A stretch of 64,000 nucleotides of DNA from Mixophyes australis. Lineage: Eukaryota > Chordata > Amphibia > Anura > Limnodynastidae. Position numbers and translations under genes: made by a program. The stretch is taken from positions 166,048,369 through 166,112,368 of the forward strand of contig JAVHZZ010000004.1 of NCBI GenBank assembly GCA_036250195.1, in the 5' to 3' direction. Below, in pieces: positions 42,910 to 53,758 of the stretch; position 1 is the first letter of the stretch; every line of letters starts with the position of its first letter. Below the pieces are notes generated by a model. It was not told the origin of the DNA. It saw nothing but the letters and a program-made list of their open reading frames with translations, and ran no database searches.

Positions 42910-43236
42910 ATTTATTAAGGTCACAGAGATACACTGGGAATATGATATCCAAAAATAATACTTTATTTAGAGTAGGGGGAGCATTATTCCCTCTGATACA
43001 AACACATGTTCCTAATAAACAATAAAGTAATTACATCGGAACTCACAGATTAAAGGTATTGACATTAGAATTCACTGTTTACACAAATATTATTTATAAG
43101 AGTTAATACATATAGTAACAATTACATTCGGAGACATTTTCTATTCCAGGTACGCTACTATGTATTTTGTGTTTACCACATGCAAATGCATCAGGGAGTT
43201 TACAGTGAGGACTTAAACACTAATAAAAATGCATTT

Positions 43237-43276
43237 GCCCCTGTGAGGCAGCAATGCTAACCACTGTGCCGCCCAG
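43237..43276 (-). mobile_element. SINE 5' fragment
   Basis: The minus strand reads GGGCGGCACAGTGGTTAGCA, close to the start of the SINE at 58594, but stops after about 40 bases. This is a short remnant next to a (CT)n tract (43287-43302). Confidence 0.55.
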
Positions 43277-43623
43277 TAATGATAGTCTCTCTCTCTCTCT
43301 CTGTAAAGTGCTAGCCACACCCACACATTAGGTTGGACACACCCACTTGCCAAATGCCACGCCCGCTTAGATGGGGGGGGGGGGCACCGGTGCCCTGTCT
43401 CTCCCAGGGCACCAAAATGTCTAGTTACGGCACTGGACAGACACATATAAGGAGAGAGTGTATAAATAAGGCAAGACTTTCAACAAAGTTAAAGCAGTGC
43501 TATGGGGGAATGGAAGGACGGTGGTGAGGGATGGGAAGTCACAGGCCCAAGGTTTTATTGAAAAGCATACACATACAGGTGAAAGGGGGAGAAGGAGAGG
43601 TGTTTCAGTCCTCCTATTGTTTC

Positions 43624-44870
43624 TCATGATGGATCAGCGTGCAGCCTTTTCAAAATTAGGTGATTCTTCGCAAGCCACAAAGTGTCCTTAACAAAAACCT
43701 CATGGATAGCCCCATATGTGTGGGTGCCAAAAAAAAGTCCATAAAGTACTGACTTATATGATAGGCAGTTTCTGGGCACACTGTCTCTGAGTTCAGTTTC
43801 CAGGGTGTCTAACTGAGCAGATGTACAATCCCAAAAGAGATGCTTTGATAAGGCACCACGCATTGTTTACTTCTGCACAAGTTCCGAGAGTGCATGAAAG
43901 TCCTGAGCGGCAAATCCCCCTGTATAGACATCCATTCCAGTTCTTTGTGTCTGTTACTGTGCCTCTTTAAGGCCACATTCTCCCAGACAAACTTTGCAGT
44001 AGCAGCATGGAGCCCTGGAATAGACTTCATTGTGTCCTTAGCTCTGATGTGCTTGTGGATAATCATTGGTTTCCACAAGTCTAGTTTAACTCCCTCCAGA
44101 TGGTGCTCCCTTACAAATAGGACAAGTCCAGGTAAAGTATGGCATGTTTCAGTTGTAAGGGAAAGACCTGTCCCATTTGTCACACCCAAGGCCCCTCCAA
44201 AGAGGCAGGAGGAAAAAGCGAGACATGGAGTTCCCAGCAGAGTTGTTGTGTACTTCACAAAGAGTCCTGCAGATATAGTTGCAAACAAAGAAGGCTCTCA
44301 GTGGTGGGGATATCGGTTATCTCTTTCCCACCTTTGAGGGGCTCATTGTACATAACTGCCTGCTTTTTTCTGTCCATTTTATAGCCACAGATGAAGTAAA
44401 AGACTGCCCTTGTGATTGCTTTACAGGCTGCAACCAAAGGTGGCCATGCATGGGTCGTGTACTGCAAAACATATTGGATATCGTTGTGCAGCACCAGTGT
44501 TTTTCCTTCAATTAATTGTGAAGAGGAATGCAAAATAGGATAGATGCAACTGCCTGAAGAACATTGTCTCTGACTTCCTGAAGTTGACCTTTGCCTGTCA
44601 CGCTCTGCCAAAGTTTTTTCAGGTCTGGACAAGTGCTGTCTTCGACCATTGATCTGTGCAGAAGATGGTGACATAGTCCATGTAAAGCGAGCACTTGACC
44701 TTTTGTCAGTCGGAACCCGGTGCGATGATCCCTCATATCTCTGGTTTCTGCCTAAAGCACAGTGAAAGGACTCTATACAACAAACAAAAAAAAGAGATGA
44801 ATGATGGTAGTCTTGTCTGACCCCTGACAGAATTGGATAGGATTTCACAGAACAAGAGATATTCTAACCG
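43624..44870 (-). pseudogene. Tx1-type (L1 clade) LINE, RT to C-terminal remains
   Basis: On the minus strand, SGVRQ near 44825 is followed by LFFVCCIESFHCALGRNQRY, the RT block before motif C in Xenopus Tx1-like elements. The catalytic motif YMDD-like is degraded (WTMSPSSAQ). Further downstream, LEGVKLDLWKPMIIHKHIRA, GLHAATAKFVWENVALKRH and LPLRTFMHSRNL match the C-terminal domain, followed in another frame by DCTSAQLDTLETELRDSV and SYKSVLYGLFFG. The frames at 44848-44255, 44288-43809 and 43863-43624 overlap and are separated by frameshifts. The copy is truncated at its 5' side near 44870. Confidence 0.8.
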
Positions 44871-45112
44871 CACTAGATATTCTACACAGCAATGTTTAAA
44901 CTATTTATCCACCCAGAATATCAATAATTGTCACAGTCCACAGGTATCTGTGGAATTCTAGAGCCAGCTAGGTTCAGCGCCACCTACAGGGAGGCAAGAC
45001 GTCTAATGGGACAGAACATTTTAAACAGTAAAACCCACAAGGGAGTTTGGGTTTAGCTACTTCTGCACCACAGGTCGCGGCTCTTCAGGTAGGTACTCAG
45101 CGAGGCCCAGTG

Positions 45113-45655
45113 ATGAATACAAGCTCCCTCCCTCCATCAGAACTTCCCCTAATCTGTCCAGTTTCAAACGGGCTTTAAAAACCCACCTTTTTCTTAAAGC
45201 CTTCCAGTCTCCCACTTAACTTCCTACCTTTTCTTCTGCCTCTTCCCCTCTTTCCCCTTCCCTTATCCTTATCCTCCGTTCCTCTATCTCTCCCCCGTGT
45301 CTCACTGTCTGTCTACCCCACACCTTAGATTGTACGCTCCTTTGAGCCCTCCTCCTTGAGGACCCTCTTCCCCCTTCCCCTCTCGCTACATCCTCTCCCC
45401 TTGGGGGTCTCACTGTCATCCGTGCCTTCCCTCTTGGACTCCGTCATTGGCGGACCTTCCCCTCTCCCCCCCTCCGCCTCTCTAGCTGTGCTTTGAGCTC
45501 ACTGAGTTACTGTGCTTATTATTTACTGTACTGTGCTGTCTCACCTCGTATTGTAATTTTGTTTGTCCCTGTACGGCGCTACGGACACCTAGTGGTGCTC
45601 TATAAATAAAACTTAATAATAATAATATTAATAATAATAATAATAATAATACAGA
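45113..45655 (+). mobile_element. L2-like LINE 3' end
   Basis: The block around 45150 reads like the L2 C-terminus (the SFKRALKTHLF-type segment). It is followed by a pyrimidine-rich 3' region, GTACGGCGCTACGGACACC, CTATAAATAAAAC and an (AAT)n tail at 45617-45650. It is a different L2 family from the 50-kb copy: the tail is AAT-based instead of GATGAT. Confidence 0.65.
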
Positions 45656-45669
45656 AAAGTAGGTCTGCA

Positions 45670-46100
45670 AGAGGTGTACATGGAGGTCCGGGTAGCAACA
45701 AGCAGGAGACTGAAACTGGCGGGTAGATAATTTGCAGCAGGTAGACAGCAGATTCCAGATAGGTAAAGTAGGAAACTGGTTCAGCGGGTGCGATGTTCTG
45801 TGGCAGGTAAACACCAGGGTCTAGGTAGCTGCAGTTGGAGACTGGATTGGATGGTGCAATATTCTGTGATGAGCATACACCAGGGTCCAGGACGCTGCAG
45901 CAGAAGACTGGATCAGAAGGTTCGATGTTCTGCTACAGGTATACACCAGGGTCCAGGTAGCTAAAGCAAGAGATTGGTTCGGATGTTCTGTGGTAGGTAT
46001 GCACCAAGGTCCAGGTAGCTGCAGCAGGAGACTCGATCAGAAGGTGCGATGTTCTGTGATGGCTATACACCAGAGTCCATGTAGCTGCAGCAAGTGAATG
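45670..46100. repeat. 66-bp minisatellite, about seven units
   Basis: ACACCAGGGTCYAGGTAGCT recurs at 45811, 45877, 45943, 46001 and 46067, at spacings 66, 66, 58 and 66, with two more diverged units before 45811. Each unit ends in a CGATGTTCTGTG-type block. Confidence 0.85.
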
Positions 46101-46102
46101 GC

Positions 46103-46652
46103 TTAGTCAGGAGGCAGGAAGCACGAGGTACAGGATAAGCAGGGCTCAAGTTCTTGCAAGGAGGTATGAGGCGCTGGAACAATCTGTAGGAGATAGAATA
46201 GAGGAGGGTCACACAAGCCAAAACCAGGAGATCCACGAAGGTACCAGGGAATGAGCTGGAGAATAGTTAAGGACGGAACAAGAGTCTGAGCCAAGAGATA
46301 AGCAGTGAAGTTGAGGAACAATCTGGGGTCAATACCAAGAAATCAGACACAGGATACTCAGAAGAGCCAGCAACAACAGGTAAAACAACAGTGAACTGCC
46401 AAAGATTACTGGGAGAGGTAGACTTATAAAGGCAGCAAAGAGGTATGGGTGCTTATTGGGGAATGAGGTAACTCCTGCAGTGAGGTGGTGGTGCAATGGT
46501 GAGACAGCAGCACCTCTGGTGGTAGAGGGATACTGCAGGTAAGATACACAAAAAGGCAAAGTTGAAGCATAGTTCTTAAGAGACAGGAGCCGCAGAAGGC
46601 AAGAAGTATCTCAATGGAAGATGCTGCTGTGCAGCAGAGGCAGATTGTGACA
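46103..46652. other. Right part of the LTR-like element
   Basis: Purine-rich sequence with no identified frame; minus-strand frames at 46103-46321 and 46329-46559 are hydrophobic and leucine-rich but have no motif. Confidence 0.35.
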
Positions 46653-46659
46653 AAAATAT

Positions 46660-46692
46660 ATGATAAAGCCTATATAGCGAAACGCGCTTCAA
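46660..46692 (+). ncRNA. Weak hammerhead-like remnant
   Basis: TGATAAAGCC, a TATATA loop, GC and GAAACGCGC follow the order of a hammerhead core (CUGANGA box, stem II, GAAA, helix III), but the first box and helix III are damaged. It sits just outside the LTR-like element. Confidence 0.25.
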
Positions 46693-46699
46693 CATTCGG

Positions 46700-47210
46700 T
46701 TCTATCATTTGCAAGGATCACTAATACAATACATACATACATAATGTTTTAAGGAATGTTCTCCTAGATAGGGTATAGAATCTGCCACCTAGGCAGGAGG
46801 GCTAGCTATCAAGGACTGAAACTACAGTGTGGATGAGAAATTAGTGTTCTACTGAAACCATCTTAATAGGCACATCATCTAATAGCCATTGCACTACTCG
46901 ATAACTACTAATTGAATACTCTCCAAGATACTGTTTAGAAACTGCCATACAAGCAGGAGAGCTAACTAGTAACGAGTGGTACTTCAGTATGAATGAAAGC
47001 AGTTTAATAGAATTGTGCTTCTTATTAGCTAACAGCCACTGATAACACATTTTTATGGATACTTTCAAAAGGATAATACAGATTTTACTACTATCAATAC
47101 ATTTTCTAGGTAAGTCAATTATTAAATCTCTCACATAGATATTATTGTGGAGAAACAGTTTATATATAAATGACATTCAGATCTAAACTAAATGTAATAT
47201 AAGATAATGA
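46700..47210. other. Unassigned stretch
   Basis: Two diverged blocks (46760-46860 and 46915-47010) share CAGGAGGGCTAGCTA-like and CTACTGAAAC-like words, suggesting a local duplication of about 150 bp. No gene is supported. Confidence 0.35.
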
Positions 47211-47212
47211 GC

Positions 47213-47399
47213 TTCACTGTCAGGGGAGAGCAAATTTTAGCCCAGGGGCAAGACTAGACTTAGCAGCCCGTTAGGAACATTTTAAAGGAAAAAAAATGCA
47301 GGTGGCCCAGTGAACCCAACCCAAGGTAGCCCACTACGGGACTGGCCCTGGGGGCAGATGCCCTCCTGCCCCCCAGCCCAGCCTGCCCCTGCTCACTGT
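47213..47399. mobile_element. Short hAT MITE with YTCACTGT target duplication
   Basis: The element spans 47221-47391 (171 bp). The left end is CAGGGGAGAGCAAA and the right end is the inverse of CAGGGGCAGGCTGGGC. The flanks are TTCACTGT (47213-47220) and CTCACTGT (47392-47399), seven of eight identical. CAGGGG ends and an 8-bp duplication fit hAT. Confidence 0.6.
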
Positions 47400-49199
47400 T
47401 ATGAATAACTGAGAACAATATGTTGGGAAGGAATATTGACGCAAACAATAGAACACAACAGAAATATACTGCAATTTTTAAATCACATTTTCACAAGTAA
47501 TGCACAAATACACCTGTATATATTTTAATATTTCGCAACTATATAAACAATCATGAGTTTGACCTATTTTTAATAAGATATTAATAAAATTTGAATATAT
47601 TTTAACAGTGTCTTGCATATCAGAGTACCCCTCTAGAAACATATCTCTCTTCTATCTATGTGTTAAAATTAAAATTGAAAAAGGGTCAGTCTTCCTGCCA
47701 TTCGCTAACACTGAGCAACAAGATTTAATATAGGAAATGGCTGAGAGAGCAGATGGTATATGAGGAAAGGTTACAGCATTAAATATGTGACGATAAAGGG
47801 GATGAGGTGTGGGAGGATGCTTCTAAATAAATTACTTTAAAAGTAATTGCAAGGTGGTACAGTATTGATTAGGAGCCATGAGAGTAATGTTACTAAAGTG
47901 TGAGCTGGATGGCAGTTTGGAGAGTAGAAGATTATTCTGTACAACTTAGAAAATAAATGAATAAAGTTCATTTATAAAAATACAAAGTACAGTGCAAATA
48001 CACTTACTTTTTAAAGGTAAGTGCATGGACCTGAGTACCTGCAAAACTGCAAACTTAGGTACAGATTGACTTTAATGGTGTCTCAAAGAAGAAGACATAG
48101 GAGTGCAACTTGGTATGAACTTTGCAGACAAGTAGGCGCACATAGCGCAATAAGAAAAACAATGTGGGCACATTTTGCAGCTCAATAACTCCAGTTAAAC
48201 AAAACTTATAGTTGTGATTTATTCACACAACATATTTGGGTAGAACCCACGATGAAGGGTTTCCAACCAATCCATGTGAATATAACCTAGCTAAAGCAAA
48301 GCTCAGCTAGGAGTGACAGATTTATTTTCTCAGATAATGATGTACCTTGCAGGTTAATAATGAGAAGTAAACAAGATGGAACTGAATAGCTTGCTAAAAT
48401 CAAGACATGATAAGATGAGAGTATGCTAGAGGATTTTAGGTGAAGCTTAGTAAAAAAAGGGTGGATTTTGACAATGTTACTGAGGAAAAATTGACAAGTT
48501 TAGGCCACCAAGCTTATATAAGGGAACAATCAAAGGACAAACACAGGTGCTCAGGTTCTAAATCACATTAAGGTGGGTAGACCACATTCTAAGTTTTAGC
48601 TATATTGATTTTGAAATTTTGAAATGTGAATATTGCAGAAGACAATTTAAGATATAGTTTACTGAACAGAAATGGTAACTGTGGCTTGAGACCACATAAA
48701 TTATTTTTTTTCTATATATAGCACAGATGCAGAGGACTTTCACAGCTAGTATTAGATTGGTTCTGTGGGTGGGAGGGCTGAGAAGTTTGGAAGAAAGGCA
48801 AAGAAAAATTTAGAATGCAGTCAAAGCACTTGCGATCTATGCCAGCTGTGGTTGTCTAAGAACCGGGCTGGTCAGTGGTCTCATTGACATTGGTAAACAA
48901 GTCAAAATGTCAATCTGAACTCTTAACAGTATGTCTAAAGTACTTATTAAAATGAAAATATTAAGCAATAAAACATGAAATGGAAAAAATATTAAAAGAA
49001 AGCACATTGATAACAATAATTTTAATATAAATTCAATAAAATAACTATTATTAACTATAAATTATTACAATAACATTGTAGATAATTAGAAGCATTGGTT
49101 TACTTACAAGGTAGAAAGAATTTCAACACTTTCACTGGTACACTTACATGTTTTGTTTCCAACAAGGACCATAGCTAATGCAGTGCAGCATGAGCACAG
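47400..49199. other. Unassigned AT-rich stretch
   Basis: No coding frame of interest and no inverted arms were found across 1.8 kb. Confidence 0.35.
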
Positions 49200-49860
49200 A
49201 GCTAAGGGAGAGCCAGCTCACATGTGAGTGTGCAGTGGCTTAGGGCGAGTACTGACAATGCCAGTCAGTGTTGCTCCTATCCACTCCTTACTCATTTGCC
49301 CCCAGGACTTAGGCTCAATTAGTAGCAGTTGTTGATCTAGCACCTGCCCGGTGGAGAAGACAGAACACAGTAGGAGGTATTGAGCAATTAGGATATATTA
49401 GCAGAGCTCTGAGACAGACAGGCATGGGTTAATGTAGAGTAGTCTGGCACTTGTCTGGTGAAGTGGACAGCACACGGCAGCAGGTAGTGAGCAACCAGAA
49501 TGTATTTGTCAAAACTCAGAGACAGACAGGCAGGGTTCAGGAATATAAAACATAGCAATATCCTTTAAACAAGCCAAGGGTCAGGGCAGGTAGAGATATC
49601 CATTTAACAAAGCCAAGAGTCAGGAGTGGAGAAGACAGCAATTCCTATAAACTATCCAGGTCAAACACTGATAGCAGAAGAGGTCAGGATGCACTCTAGG
49701 TCAAGCAGGAACTATCATCAGCATTGGTATGCTGCCAGGAAGAGGTTTATAAAGGCATCAGCACCAATCAGAACAGCATAATGATTATCTGCATGAGTGT
49801 GATAGGTGATTGCACAACTGAGGCTGCCAGACTGGGAACTGAATGAAGCTTATTGACGCT
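49200..49860. repeat. LTR-like dispersed repeat with an internal 93-bp duplication
   Basis: The block at 49338-49430 (GCACCTGCCCGGTGGAG, then GAGACAGACAGGCATGGG) is repeated at about 49450-49535 with substitutions. The first part matches the inverted segment at 4845-4950. The right end abuts the L2 copy at 49862. Its family is unknown. Confidence 0.5.
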
Positions 49861-49861
49861 A

Positions 49862-50691
49862 TATCTAAATCATGTTACATACATCTAAAAACATTTCCAG
49901 AATACACACATATGTCACACAAGACACTGCAAAAACTTTAATTCAGGCACTCGTCATCTGCCGCATTGACTATTGCAATTCCATCCTTACTAATCTTCCC
50001 CAAATTAGACTCTTGCCCCTTCAATCCATTTGGCACACAGCAGCGAGATTGATTCTTGCAAATCATGCTTTCACTGCTGATCCACTCTGTCAGTCTCTAC
50101 ATTGGTTGCCTGTTTTTCATCAAATACAATATAAAATACTTCTACTAACATACAAGGCCATCAACAAAACCGTACCAACATACAATACTTCACTTTTCTC
50201 AAAATTTCTCCCAACTCGACACCTCCGTTCTGCACAAGATCTGTGTCTCTCATCCATGCTTAATACCTTCTCCCATTCGCGGTTACAGGACTTTTTTTGG
50301 GCTGCACCCACTTTGTGGAATTCCCTTCCTCTCACAATGAGATTTCCCTCTAGTCTTCAAACCTTCAAGTGTTCTCTGAAAACCCACCTCTTCACAGTTC
50401 ATGCAATACAACAGCCCTTTGACCAACATTGCTGTGAAACTGGATCATATAGCACCACTAACCACTTTTTACCTTTGCAGATTGACTGGACCAATATGCA
50501 ATAAGTAGCACTTAACCTCATGTATCAAACTCCCATTGTGCCATAGATTGTAAGCTTGCGAGCAGGACCTTCGTAACTTTCTGTCTGTCTGTATTACCCA
50601 GTATTCTTATTATTGTGTTGGTTCCCAATTGTAAAGCACTACGAAATTTGCTGGTACTATATAAATAAACGTTGATGATGTTGATGATGAC
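49862..50691 (+). pseudogene. L2-type LINE C-terminal domain and 3' end
   Basis: The frame at 49872-50504 reads IHTYVTQDTAKTLIQALV, CRIDYCNSILTNLPQ, LHWLPVFHQIQYKILLLTYK and DFFWAAPTLWNSLPL, the standard C-terminal domain of L2/CR1-group ORF2. It is followed by the 3' end with TTGTAAAGCACTACGAAATT, CTATATAAATAAACGTTGAT and GATGATG repeats. The copy is 5' truncated, as usual for LINEs, and its frame is open for 210 codons. It shows how the split copy at 35363 would read without the retrovirus. Confidence 0.88.
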
Positions 50692-51985
50692 AGCTTTAAC
50701 CATGATTGGCAGATATCCCACATATATGAGAGTAAAAGCACCCTATTAAATGTAGTAAATGGTAGGGGTCCATCCCCATATACAGATATACAATTAGAAG
50801 GAAATTAGTGTATATAGTACACATGCATGGCTCTACAACAATTCAGAGATTACATAAATCAACTAACAAATCTATTAATTAAAAACTTACTAGCATGCAC
50901 ACATTTTGACCTAGCCATGACTAAAGGATTTTATTAGGATGGACGCAGCATGACTAACTTATCACCCCTTAAGCGAAGTATGTGTAACTGTGATTATAAT
51001 GTGAAACAGACAAATATGAGAAACTGGAACATCTCAAGCAATAAAAGTTTTATGAGAATCTGCAATTGATTCAACCATATCTATATAGAGTAAACTATTC
51101 AGATAGCATATACTCAGAAACCAGGATATAAAAAAACAACTGTTTTAAATTACATAATGCAGAGAAACATGGCAAGAGTCATCTGTGTGATGGTGCTCTG
51201 TCAAATGCTGACAGCTTTCCACATAATACATTTCTAGTTCAAACATTAAAGCACATGTACATTATTTGCACCAGTAAAGGTAGACCAGGATGATCTACAA
51301 CATTAATTTCAAACTCATCTCTGGTTTCTAGGTGAGTGGGTAAAGGATCCAGATAATTTAAAGAACATGTTTAATTCAGTAACAAATGTTCTAAGCGGTG
51401 AGTTTAACATGAAATGATATCTTCTATTTTCCAGAAGACAAATATTAACCACAATCCATCAAGTGTTTCTAATTTGTCACAAGTACTGTGATCAAAGTAT
51501 TTGTGTAATAGTGACATGTATTAAGCAATGTATAGCAGAAATACTTCTTACTTGTTCGTGTGAGTCCTCTCTGTTTACGGGTTGGGTACGGTTTACCGCT
51601 GCCGAGAATTGCGACAGCGTTGATACCTACCCAAAAAATCCATTTCGCTACAAAAACAACTACAATAAAAACAGATTTACCTGCAAACTGCAGGTTAACC
51701 TGAGGGGTCCACACATTGCCACTTTAAATTAACATAGATGTAAGTCGCGATGACGTGACACAGAAGTGCCGGAGAGCTGTATCTTCGGCATCACTTCCTG
51801 TCAGCATGCCGATGCCATCAGACATCTGGACCTTCGGTTTGCAGGTAAGTCTGTTTTATTGCAGTTGTTTATGTAGCGAATTGGATTATTTGAGTAGGTA
51901 TTAATGCTGTCGGAATTCTTGGCAGTGTTAAAAAGATTACCACCGCTGTTTACAGTCTGTTTCTTGTATTAGGTTTAAAATCCAT
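50692..51985. other. Unassigned stretch
   Basis: Frames at 51463-51732 (plus) and 51469-51714 (minus) cover the same DNA and lack motifs. AT-rich elsewhere. Confidence 0.35.
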
Positions 51986-52154
51986 GTGGTATATTTACTA
52001 AACTGCGGGTTTAAAAAAGTGGAGATTTTGTCCAATCAACCAGATTCCAGTTATCATTTATTTAGTACATTCAACAAAATGACAGCTAGAATCTGATTGG
52101 TTGTTATATGCAACATCTACACTTTCTCAAACCCGTAGTTTATTAAATATACCC
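51986..52154. mobile_element. Foldback MITE (TTTACTAA family)
   Basis: The left arm GGTATATTTACTAAACTGCG and the inverted right arm TGGGGTATATTTAATAAACTA agree over about 70 bp with changes. GATTCCAG/GATTCTAG and TCATTTATTTAGTAC occur near the centre. Related to 60751-60925. Confidence 0.8.
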
Positions 52155-52855
52155 CAAATGTACTAAACAGGCTGCTTTAATTTATCATAAAAATGATATT
52201 TATCTTTCAAAAGTAATTTTATTTTACTAAAACACACCTTTACACCTGCTTTTCTGACTTATTTTCTTGATGTATATTACATTAAACCTGCAATGTATAT
52301 CTATATGTTAGGTGTGTTTTATCAGAATTGACTCCAGATTAAGACAATTAGCAATTCAGCAAGAAAAATTTAAGCAGATTACTGTAATCTGCGGTCAAAT
52401 GGTTCACATTGGTAGATAATGAAACAAGCTCGGTGATGCCATTAGGAAAAACTAAGTAGCCCCCTATGGCACCAATTTTCAAAATTCAGCTGTTAAACTG
52501 CAGTTGATTTTGCTTTGAATAAAGGAACTTTGACTCCGGAATAGTTAATTTTGCTGCTTCATGTTCAATATGAATTTTTACAGCAAGTCTGAGGAACAGA
52601 ATGTAGCTTGATAATAGATTATGGGAAAAATACAGATGGTGAGACTACAAAAAGCCCACATAGTACTTATGACTTCTTTTGAATCTGGAAGAAAAATTCA
52701 CATGTTTTTTCCAGTTAGCCCTTGTTATTTTGATAACTGAAGCTCCCACATTTTTAAAGACACTCAACCAAGGTTCTATTGGTTGGGTAAATTAGTATAA
52801 AAATATGTTTCTGCAGAGTTCTCCTTTAGGAGGAATACAGAATGGAAACTACGGG
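52155..52855. other. Unassigned AT-rich stretch
   Basis: No coding frame of interest and no clear repeat arms. Confidence 0.35.
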
Positions 52856-53758
52856 ATAAATGTTTTAAGGTCCGATTTTTTCAGCGTTTTAAAATCGCGA
52901 TTTTAGTCCCCAAGTTGCCAGATGTATTAAACTGCGATTTTGACTCTGATCTTAAAGATCACTGGTTATCTCTAGCGATTTGCTGCGATGTCAAAAATTT
53001 CCCTGTTTAGCTAACTCTCCTGTGTTTCCCGCATGTTTAGTAAACACATCATTGTTACACTGTTCTGCCTATACAGCCGGACCTCCAACAGCTGTCAAAT
53101 GTTTAAAAATAGATAAATGTTCAAAAAAAAAGTGTGGGGTCCCCCCGTCCTACCACTATTAACCCTAGTACTGCCAGCCTACTGCTGGTTGCGTGAAAAT
53201 TGGGGGAAAATTGTGCATGGAGTCCCCCCTCGATTTTCACTTAACCAGCACTAGGCAAACCAGCCTGGGGTGGATGACCCTAGAGCAGGGGGACACGCGG
53301 CAGGGATCCCCCTGCCATAATGACAACCAACCCCAGGCTGTTCAGCGCAGGGCTGGATTCCCTAGGGTGTGGGGTCCACTGAAGAAAAAAAAGCAAGCCA
53401 CCCCTCTAGGGACAACCAGCCCAGTACTGAAAGCACTAGGGCTCTTCCTACAGCCCTGGCAGGGGGTGTAGGATAATAACGGCGATACAAATGTAAAAAA
53501 ACAACGTAGTCAGCAGCAGGCTGGCAGCACTAGGGTTAATAGTGCACGGGCGGGGGACTCCATGTTTTTTTTACAAAAACCTTTTATCTATTTTTAAGAT
53601 TTTTGACAACCGCCGGACCTCCGGCTGTATAGACAGGGGCAGTGTAACAGTGATGTGTTTAGTAATCACGCTGCTAGGATGCAGCATGTTGTATCTGGCG
53701 ATTTTTAAAGGAAACTAGGGAGAGTTTGCTTAATCGCAGCTTCATACATTTACCCCTA
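52856..53758. mobile_element. 0.9-kb foldback element with long inverted arms
   Basis: The left arm (to about 53190) includes GTTACACTGTTCTGCC, CTATACAGCCGGACCTCC and ACTATTAACCCTAGTACTGC. The right arm (from about 53515) carries each in inverted order, and the left CATTGTTACACTG corresponds to inverted CACTGTTACACTG. Ends resemble GGGATAAATG and GGGGTAAATGTATG inverted. The middle (53190-53515) has a CCCCAGGCTG-rich block. No transposase is recognised; the plus-strand frame at 53193-53471 is not supported as a gene. Confidence 0.75.

Larger units (their letters stand above)
41543..43443. mobile_element. Composite hAT element with GACAGACA target duplication
   Basis: The element spans 41551-43435 (1885 bp). 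It begins CAGAGCCGTAAC and ends with the inverse of CAGTGCCGTAACTAGAC, so the first 12 bases match with one mismatch. GACAGACA occurs directly outside both ends (41543-41550 and 43436-43443). The terminus is of the CAGTGCCGTAACTAG type. Nested or internal contents are a long imperfect palindrome (41713-41904), 41-bp repeats, a small hAT MITE (42624-42909), an SINE fragment and a (CT)n tract. No transposase is present. Confidence 0.75.
44929..46652. mobile_element. LTR-like element with internal minisatellite and nested L2
   Basis: The stretch starts TGTCACAG and ends TTGTGACA, i.e. TG...CA with a short inverted repeat. The flanks ATAAT and AAAAT share four of five bases. It contains an L2 3' end (about 45113-45655) and a 66-bp minisatellite (45670-46100). 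If real, it is a solo LTR enlarged by these insertions. No coding frames in it make sense. The orientation is not determined. Confidence 0.4.

Noticed and set aside
53193..53471. 92-codon plus-strand frame in the foldback element
   Set aside because: No recognisable domain, and the frame depends on the unrelated middle block of a repeat.
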